Shown here piece after piece: positions 55,776-64,000 of a stretch of DNA of 64,000 nt. Position numbers and translations under genes: made by a program. Origin of the DNA: Eutypella sp. D-1. Lineage: Eukaryota; Ascomycota; Sordariomycetes; Xylariales; Diatrypaceae. The stretch covers positions 2,604,001 to 2,668,000 of the forward strand of contig JAJTTP010000004.1 in assembly GCA_023313575.1 (NCBI GenBank), written 5' to 3'. The stretch's first letter is position 1. Each line of letters begins with the position of its first letter. The notes under the pieces are model-generated. The model was not told the DNA's origin. It saw only the letters and a list, made by a program, of their open reading frames with translations, and ran no database searches.

Positions 55776-57311
55776 GATGATATTATGAGATTGTAGCTGA
55801 AGACTGAAGTGGGTATGATGATGTTGGCCGTGAAGGTGGATGTAGATGTAATGCGGAGTGCTAATGAAGAGAGGAAAAGGTACGCTGTTAAGACGAGATG
55901 CGAAGACTAGGAAACTATCAACGTCTACTACACGCTCCTTCCGAACCCGATGTTTGTAGAGTTGTCAAGTACTTATGTACATACAGGCCATGCGGATGTG
56001 TATGTCAAGAAGGACAAGAGAAGCAACGACGTCAATACAGATGCTTCTCAGACTTAAGTCATGGGGCAGGTGCGATCAAATTGACACTGTCACGACTAGA
56101 CCTGAGAAAATATCCGAGGGGACATTTATGAGCCCAACTCATCAATGTTCATCATGGTTATCCGGCATACTCGCGAGCCTGGGAGATTAGGTGAGCCATG
56201 CTAGCTCTCTGCGTTGCGTTTGCCGGTAATCAGTCCCAGGCATTCGCAGTTCATTAGGGTAGGTGCATGCCGTCCCCGAATGTCTATGATTGTAAAGTTA
56301 CCCTCAGGGTCGCAGAACTTGTAGGCATGGTGTCCGATGACAATTTGACCGGGGCGTGAGCATGTAGGTGCCTGACGCAGCTTCGGTGGCACGCCTCCCT
56401 CCTTATCCTGGTGTCATGATTCATCGTCTGTCTATTTGAATGATGTGACGGCTTCCCGGAGGGTCTTATGCCAGGTTTCGATTCGACCATGGCGAGTTCA
56501 ACCACCTCAAACTGGGTAGTAACTTGGAACGGGCTCTCAATGCGAAATAGGCGCTTGATCCCCAGCTCATGTCACAGCTTTTGCGATAGGACGTAGCTAT
56601 TCAACGTTGATTCAAGATTGCGGCGATCTCCTCCACATGGCCTACGGAGGACCACTTTCTCTCGATAAGACGAGCTGCCTGCCAGATACTAAACTATAGC
56701 AGGCGTGTATGCGCATCCGTGTCGTGCCAGGACCACCTGCGTGAACTTGGCAATGCTTCTCCAGGGCAGCCAGGGGGGGGGGGGGGGGTCATATATAGTG
56801 TTGTCATTGACGAGGTGCTGCAAATTTCATTGATGTATGCGGCACATCAATTGGTCCAGTTCAAGATGAAGAAGTGGTTAATTATGGTTCGTGCATCCCC
56901 TTTGAAGGACGCAGCGATCGCCTCAGGTATGTACATGCTCTCCTTATCTCCTGTCCGAACGTCGTGGCTTGCATCATGTCCGTATCAAGATGTACCTGGG
57001 TGTATTCAGCAGAGCTAAGTGGAAAGTCTTCGATTTTGTTCATGATAGGCGATCTGTCCTGGCCCTACCATCTATGGAATCAGTTCGTGCGTGCAGGTAG
57101 AGCTTGGGTCAAGTAAACGGGACCGAAGTCGGACCTCGAACGCCCCGAGATCTTCCGCACACCGAACACCAACTTTACTGCCTATTTCCTCTTAATAATA
57201 TCTGTCGATAGTAAGAGCCGTCTCATTCAAGTAGACACAACCGCATATCTAATGAGGCCCATCGCGGCTCCTGTTGGGGATCTGTCAGTCCATAAGTCTA
57301 CAACAGAGTGA
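55776..57311. other. 1.5-kb spacer, no supported gene
   Basis: Contains a 16-bp G run at 56773-56788. A minus-strand frame at 56201-56392 and a plus-strand frame at 56719-57018 were examined; neither has splice sites or domain features. Confidence 0.4.
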
Positions 57312-58945
57312 TCATGGGGACGGCTGACCTATAGAGATTGCAGTTGGTGGGTTCAGTCCAAACCAACAACCGCCGACATAGCTGGTAGCGGTAACTACGA
57401 CCCACCAGGGGTCATTGGACAAGCTCGTTCCCTGCTGGGATCCCTCTTCGACCCAACCAATCTGCCATAAACGATAGATGGCCGTATATATGAGACCCAC
57501 AGCTGCGGCATTGATCCCACGGACGATCGATTTCACCCATCTCCAGCCGCGAACAGAACCCCAGACGCCCATCGTGCCGTGGACGAGGACGATGCCAGGC
57601 AAGAACATGCCTAGGCCGCCAATTACTGCCCCAGCAACAGAGTGGTAGCCGCCATTAATGGCGGTTAGGGAGCCGAGGTAGACGGCGAAATTGAAGTTCG
57701 GGCCGGGGAAGCTCTGGATAAGGGCCAAGCCGATTAGGAAGTCGCGAGGGCTGACCCATCCTTCTGCCACGATATACTCGCGGAGCAGAGGAATGGCTAC
57801 AGGACCTCCACCAAATATGATGGTTCCTGCAAGGGTGAGATTCGAGTAGAGGCTGTAGAGCAGGCTCTTATTAGGAAGAACTCCACGCAGGATCATGATG
57901 ACAACGAAGGAAACCAGAAATGCACCGATGATGGCGAGTCCCGCCTTCCAGGAGAAGTTAAGACGCCGCTCCGGTGGCACGACTCGGGGGTCCGCAGTAG
58001 AGGCAGATGCAAGGCCTGGCTCCGTAGTTTGATGTTCGTGGGTTGGAATACTCGATGCAGTGTCTCCCGTCAGCTCTGAACCGGTAGGTCTCCTAAAAGA
58101 ATGGTTCGCATCGTCCTCGGTAAAATGGCCGGTTGGTGGTACCTGGCGGCTCGGCAGCTCCGTAGCCTCCTCCACCTCAGGAGGCTGTGTCTTCTTTCGC
58201 GCAATGGCATCTCGTATGGCTTTTACAGGGCCATGCAACCACCGAAAGTCATGCACAATTGTCATTAAACCTGCCACAAATATTATGGTCGGGAAATACC
58301 ACAGAGCATTGTAAAGCATGCCAGCGGCGGCGCCGAAAAAGACAAGCAGACGCGTGAGGCGGTCGGTGATGGCCTTGTGCGCAAGCTCCACCGCCGCGAG
58401 GGCGATGATACCGACCGTCGCCGCGTTCAGGCCCGACAAGAGCGCATAAACCGGCGCCGGAAGTGAGTCGCCGATATGGGAGACTCCAATCGATAAACCA
58501 TACATGCCTAGTGCACCGGGGAGACTATCAAATTGTCAGGACAGCAATCGAAAGGGTGTGGTCTTTACTCGCCACGTACGTCCATATAAAAAAGCCTAAG
58601 AGGGCGGAAAGGGTTCCATCGTGGATCAGATTTATACAATAGTGCATCTTGGTGCTGACAGGGCCTGAAAAGGCCTGGCAGACGGAAAACAGCTCCTGGT
58701 AGACATTGTCATCGATCCAACCTAGCTTTTTAACGAATTTATCGTGGAACTGCCTTCAGGTCAGCGGCGCGCGATGAAGCCGCGATTTATGCTCCTTCGC
58801 GAGAGCCTCAGTAACCTACAATCTTGAAATGAACTGGCGGGCCTCCGAATGAAGAAAACCCAAGATGCCAATTCACCTTCACGGTGTTCTTTAATCTCTT
58901 TGAGAGCTTGCTGTCGCTTAGATCAGGAATTGGAAGAAGGCCCAT
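57312..58945 (-). CDS. chromate ion transporter (CHR family)
   Basis: Three exons, 58820-58945, 58580-58749 and 57312-58524, with introns of 70 and 55 bp, give 502 residues. The two halves of the CHR family are visible: the N-half NWHLGFSSFGGPPVHF, QELFSVCQAFSGPVSTK and, across the second junction, GFFIWTLPGALGMYGLSIGV; the C-half GTIIFGGGPVAIPLLREYI, GLALIQSFPGPNFNFAVYLG and AVIGGLGMFLPGIVLVHG. FGG(G)P and the PGP-type motif are conserved in both halves. About ten membrane segments are expected, with a soluble loop at about 195-290 rich in Pro, Glu and Thr between the halves. Family members export chromate or move related oxyanions across the plasma membrane. It stands alone, without resistance-gene neighbours. 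Confidence 0.92.
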
Positions 58946-61216
58946 TTTGGTTCAATTGCTAGTTGCCTCGATGCATCAGGATGTGTTCACCTCATATTGA
59001 TTTTATTGATAAGTCAATAGTTGGCTACCTAAATGGCAGATCTGATCCTGCCAAGCTCGCACGCGATTTTCTGGCGAGATATCGTGCTTTTAGTTTAGAA
59101 GGTAAGCCCCAGTTCACCAGCCTAGACTAGCTTGACTAGACACGAGTACTCGGAATAGCTGAGCAGGTAGGGATTCGGCGGATTTGGTGAGCTAGCACAA
59201 GAGCTGAAGCCCTATGGAAATCAGCTAGTATAAGGACTAAGCTGAATTTAACGTGTCAGCATAAGAAACATTCTTCTTTACAAATTTGGTAACTCAAAGA
59301 TTTGGTGCGATTTAGCCAGGCAATACAAGGACATATAAGTAGAAGAGGGCATTCAATTAGCGAACTACCCTCGCTGGATCGGCTGGCAACCCCCTAGAGA
59401 TGCGATTATTGAGTACGTTCTGTGGAAGAGATCAGCATGTCGAATGACAGACTCTAACAAGTTACATTGGCCATCTGCATGCTATGATGGGATGATCCAG
59501 GAGCCGTCACGATAAAAGGTCTGTACCGCATCTCCTTTCGTATACAGATTCAACTGCAGCCACTCGTTCCATCAGCATCACGTATTGGCTTGGGTTTGTA
59601 TAGCATCAATGACCAGACCGAGTAATTAATTGGTTATGGACATATAATTTAATGTGATTCGGCAAGTGAAGGAAATGCGTGTGCTTGAAGGGCGCTTGCG
59701 GTTCATACTGCAGTTATATCACAATTGCACAAGAATATACATACAGGGTGCGCTAATAACTCAACTGTCCCGCTAATGCTCACTAATTGGCTTCACGGCC
59801 AGCCCCCTCGAACCAGACCCGTTTTACCCCGCCCCCTATTACCCCTATTTCTACTTCGTGTATCGCGTGCATTTGAACTGAGCCACCTCAGCCACACAAG
59901 CATGTCCCGCACCAGGAAGAGAATTTCAGCCATCATCCCTTAAAACCCCTATACATCCACGAGGGTTGGTGTTCGAACGAAAGGCTTCGCGCATGGTCCC
60001 ACTACTAGGAAGAACGTCCGAGTACGTCAACCTTTAGAGGGATATTATATGAGATGTTATTCTCCGTATGGTTATCTAGAACGCGAGGCATTCTCGTTTA
60101 TCAGGACCACAACAAATTCTTTAAGAACTTTGGCTTAGCCTCCAGAAAGCATAACAAGATTGAAGTTGCCTAACAAATCACATTCCTGTGTGTAACTTTT
60201 GCTTGCTCGCTTATGATGTACTACCAGACGAAGCTATTCATAGGATCGATTATGAAGAACAGAAAAAGACTGTAAACGAATAAAATGGTATATGCGCTTT
60301 CGATGTTGCGCGCACGAAGGACTTATCCTTCAGTTCTCTCTCTTTCTCTGTCCCATGAGGCGTAAGATGGCGTTCCCGTTATGTAACAGAGTCTACCGCT
60401 CTTCATAGTGATAATATCAAGCTCGTACCTATTTGAGATAGAAATTGCCAACAAGCGCCGTAGACATACCACGTCATATACCTCGCTCTCTTATCTACCC
60501 CCGATGGCCCGCACGTATGTGTCATATTATACCAGCCTGTGCATGTGCGATCTGTGCATGTGATTTGTGCATATGCAAAAATGTGTCCCGAGCTCATTAA
60601 ATGATTGACGATCTCTACAAATCATGCTCTGCCTGTCGAGTTGTCAATTATTGAGATAGATTGCTGGGCAGCTGTACGGACATCCACTTATACGAAACCC
60701 TTCTGCTGGCTAATTTATATACCGCTGCTGCGCTTGTTTCAGCAGATGTGAAGACAGCGCGAGATGGCTGCAGAGGATGCAACATAACAGGAGGCTTCAG
60801 CACGTAAGACCAGCTCTATATAGCCTTGTTAAGGTGGTCTAAAGTCGACTACTTTCTTCGATGCCCGAGAACATTATTGTGTTAGATTTCACACAATGGT
60901 CTTGTTGGACACTTTAAGTCTAGTGGCGGACAGCCAGTGCTTGACCTAAAGATACTTGCCTAAGATGGGAATAGTAAAGCCTTCGGCGGTGGTCCCACAT
61001 ATGCACAGTTCAAATCTCCTTTTAAGTATTATGAGTAACATAAAGTAGGTATCAAAATACCCACGGTTAGAATTGAATGCTAAAAAGCTAAGCACACATC
61101 AACATCAACTACCATACACCATAAATCATTGTCCAACATGTTCAAACTATGTACAGCTAGGCAAGTGCTTCAGGAAATCAGTCGGTTCTCCCAGCTACCC
61201 AGGTGGTTGGGATGAT
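58946..61216. other. 2.3-kb AT-rich spacer, no supported gene
   Basis: The upstream side belongs to the chromate transporter. Frames are short and many-stopped; no element ends, tandem repeats or splice-supported exons were found. Confidence 0.45.
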
Positions 61217-61731
61217 CTAGCATGCGTTCATGCCGACCTCGACGCGCCAACCGTCAGTGTTCTCCTGGGTGCCACAAGCCATGTCGACGTCGTACTGGCC
61301 ATCGTGCTGGCACTTGTCGAAGATGTGGTCGATGTAGTCGGCGATCATGGGGCACTCGACGCCGAAGTGGTCGTTGCCGTCGGTGGTGCACAGGTAGACG
61401 GCGGCGTTGTTCGAGCAGCTGACGCGCTCGCACTCGTTGGACGCGCTCACATCGCAGTCGGTGCCACGGCCACGCAGATACTCTTGGCCCTCGACGAAGT
61501 TCTCCCGTGCCTTCTCCCCGTTGATGTTGTCCGTGTTCTGGCAGACAATCTCGCCATCGCCGCGGCGCTGGAAGGTGCTCTCGCGGACGCCAAGGGACTG
61601 TGGTTGGACTGTTAGTCAAGTTCTGGGGGGCCAGCAGTAAAGAGGCTGCCGTCAGAATCGGTAAGGCCTGGGAAACTTACAGTGGCGGTGGCAGCGAGGC
61701 CGAGGACAGTGGTCATGAGAGTAAACTGCAT
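61217..61731 (-). CDS. small secreted Cys-rich protein, effector-like
   Basis: Exon 1 (61681-61731) encodes MQFTLMTTVLGLAATAT, a signal peptide core. A GTAAGT donor and an 83-bp intron lead to exon 2 (61217-61597), total 143 residues ending in GMNAC just before the stop. The acceptor CCACAG at 61598-61603 keeps phase; another AG 11 bp earlier, after the CTAAC branch element, would shift the frame. The mature protein has nine Cys (IVCQN, TDCDVS, NECERVSCSN, VYLCTT, VECPM, DKCQH, MACGTQ, NAC). The pattern CERVSCSNNAAVYLC followed by a helix and GxQENTDGWRVEV resembles a common family of small secreted proteins of plant-associated ascomycetes with no known activity. A TATA-like box lies about 154 bp upstream. 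Confidence 0.8.
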
Positions 61732-61884
61732 TTTGAATGACTGGGTGTTGTTTAACGAGCTGGGTGTAGCGGCGTTGTGCTTGTGGCGAGGATGTTGAGA
61801 GATCGTAGTAATAATGCTGATGATCGTGCTGATGCTGAGTTTGATGCTGAAAAAAACATCGACTGGACAGAGGAATCAGGCTCA

Positions 61885-61892
61885 TTTTTATA
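61885..61892 (-). promoter_or_regulatory. TATA-like box of the small secreted protein gene
   Basis: TATAAAAA on the minus strand about 154 bp upstream of the ATG at 61731, in a region otherwise without such a motif. Motif-only evidence. Confidence 0.4.
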
Positions 61893-64000
61893 GACGGCGA
61901 GACTTCTCACATCTCATAGTATCTGGCAGCATTTTCTAGTCATCCAGTGCCTCGGTATCTTCCCATATCCTGACCGCCGCATGGTTCTAATTTTGCGAAG
62001 TGATCGTCTAGCCAAGCCCCAGCTATGGTTATGCGCTACACATGAGAGCTGAGAGCAACGGAGAATGGCGAGGCTTGAAAGTTGGGGATATCGTCAACTC
62101 GTCTTAGAGCTTTCACCACAAAAAAGCGTGGTGTTTCTATATTTGCAAACGTGATCGGCACGATGCGGCGATGGCTGAGCATAATATGGCCGGGGAGTTT
62201 GTTGATCGCGATCGTCGACATCTAGTTCAGTGGGCATTGGAGATTATTAATGGGGCTATTTCAGGGGCGTATCGGCTGTCGGTGATACACACTGTCTCAC
62301 AAATTCAGTGAATTTTAGTTCCGGGATAGACACATGCGACCTTTAACACGCACTCTCCCCTATTACCATAATGCCATTTATACCATTTCGTCTCGTGAAG
62401 GTCTTCAAAACGTTTACTGAATATTTGATCATAGTAGGAATGCGCGGTTAGAACCGCGCGGCTAAGCAGCTGAGGATCGAAAGCCTACTTCAGCCTTGAG
62501 GGCGGAATATACCGAACGATCGTCACATTACCCGCATGCGCCCCCACGCAGCCTAGACAGCCCACAAAACCCCCACCGAGTCCCGAAGAACGTGGATGCC
62601 TGGACAGTATGATGTCAGAAAACCATAGTTCCTGACACTGGCATGCTGGGGTAAGAGCCGTTGTATTGTGGAGATTCTATCATAGTTGCAACTAAGTTTA
62701 CATAGGAGAGAGGCAGGCAACACCTTTAAACTTTACAGCGTCCTAATTAATGTACGTAACTGCATGAATATCAGTTCGGGACTTCCCGCCGGATGTTCAT
62801 TCAGCTCAATCAGCTGGACCGATCATCAACTAATTAATATATCCAAGTGAGGAATATCCCGTCCATGATATCAAATTTGAAACTGCTTACTGTTCTGCTT
62901 TAGGTGCTCCTTTTAATGGCGGCATGGAAAACAGCTGATCAGATATTACGGCGGGTTATAGACATTGTATATTCGTCAGTAGAAACACTTTGTCGGTGTG
63001 GAATAGGCCAACTTCGTTATCCACGGCTTCACTAGTAGAGAACCGGTGTGGGCATACAGAATACAACTAGTGGAAGGTAGCATCCCGATGATCGTCGATC
63101 ACCGGGCCCGAACTGACCTGAATCACCTGACTACCCCCGACCGCTCCAATCAATTCCCGGCCATTATCAGTCGCCCAGCGGGCACGCCAGGCAACCATTG
63201 ATTCGGACCAGTTGTGGTAGCGGTTTGTCCGCACTCATGAGCAGGCCAGGTCGTTACTAACAGAACTCACCTCCTGTAGAACTTGTGGTTATATTCTTAG
63301 TAACATTTACTTTAGCCACCTCAACTACCTTGATGTGTTTTGGTGCCTGGGACTTCTGTAGTGCGGTGTGCTGAAGAGCCTTTTGACGCTTGCGCATCGT
63401 CATGTTCCTCTCGTGCTATGCGATCTATTTCAAATTCTCTGACCTGTCCATCCACTCTACTGCCTGTGATGACCTGTCTAATCCCCCAGCCTGTTGATTA
63501 TGTGTCCACCCTTTTCTCGGTGTTTTGCAAAGGATACATGCAATGCGTATCTTCGCTACTTAAATTTCGAGCTTCAGAAGAGACTACTGGTTATACATCG
63601 TGTTTCCTGTACCATCCCCTACCCTTAGCGCATTACCTCCTGCCTCCTTATCGCCGACCTCGACATCGTGGCAACTCGCCATTGCCAATCTCAGCCCGCC
63701 AGCCCCCGCTCAGCTGTGCTACGCGTGCAATCCACGTCACCACTACCAAACTGGTCGCGGCCGAAAGCCCTAACCCAGCAAATTTCCGTGTCCGCCCTTG
63801 CGGAACCTATACACGAATTCAAGACTATACTCATTATGTAAGTGAGCAAAGCCGGCCCCTATTTGTATTACATTATCCCTATGTAACGAAGCCGTCACCA
63901 CTGGTCTGGATTTTAGATAACAAAGGGCCTAGAAGGGTAAATACTTAGATTGATCGCTGGCTAGCTAAAGGAGAGACTATCTAGTAGGGACTGATCCCGT
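61893..64000. other. terminal 2.1 kb, no supported gene
   Basis: Upstream of the secreted-protein gene. A 202-codon plus-strand open stretch at 63340-63948 exists, but it begins at a TTG, has no domain resemblance and shows no clear codon bias, so it is not called as a gene. Confidence 0.4.

Noticed and set aside
63340..63948. 202-codon open frame on the plus strand
   Set aside because: Starts at TTG, shows no domain, no coherent hydrophobic pattern and no splice-supported extension; possible by chance in this DNA.

Overview
The window is nuclear DNA from a filamentous ascomycete (Pezizomycotina; gene content and codon use fit a Sordariomycete, but genus cannot be read from the sequence). 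The signs are short introns of about 50-135 bp with GTRNGT donors, CTAAC/CTGAC-type branch sites and YAG acceptors, single genes separated by long spacers, third positions rich in G/C, and protein families known mainly from these fungi (HET, DUF3632, cellobiose dehydrogenase). No rRNA, tRNA, CRISPR or bacterial-type operon was seen.

Layout. 0.7-21.4 kb is mostly conserved housekeeping DNA: RPN8 of the proteasome lid, a SWIM-finger protein of the Sws1/Shu2 type, a secreted-type serine hydrolase of the beta-lactamase fold, an F-box protein with a Cys-rich tail assembled through a 7-nt exon, a UFD1-domain zinc-finger protein, and actin-related protein ARP6. Between them lie two spacers of about 3-4 kb filled with simple repeats; one carries a candidate metallothionein-like mini-gene. 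22-30 kb holds a secreted AA8 (DOMON-type) cytochrome, an Ara2-type aldo/keto reductase and a secreted aldose 1-epimerase.

30-45.6 kb is gene-poor accessory DNA: a 95-aa hypothetical protein, a DUF3632 protein, frataxin as an isolated housekeeping gene, a 514-bp hAT-type non-autonomous transposon with an intact 8-bp target duplication, a 428-bp palindromic repeat element whose half copy lies 14.5 kb away, and a HET-domain gene broken by a frameshift at its WSWA motif.

45.6-64 kb has a bZIP factor, the AP-3 sigma subunit, a small conserved membrane protein, an APH-fold kinase gene broken by a perfect 68-bp tandem duplication, a full cellobiose dehydrogenase (AA8 plus AA3_1), an unrecognised two-exon 119-aa gene, a chromate (CHR) transporter and a Cys-rich secreted protein.

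Functional links. The AA8 cytochrome, cellobiose dehydrogenase, aldose epimerase and secreted hydrolase fit an extracellular, probably plant-material-degrading lifestyle, but they are dispersed and do not form a cluster. RPN8, the F-box protein and the UFD1 protein all belong to the ubiquitin-proteasome pathway but are not arranged as a unit. Splice sites given below were worked out by hand from phase and family similarity; no transcript data were available.
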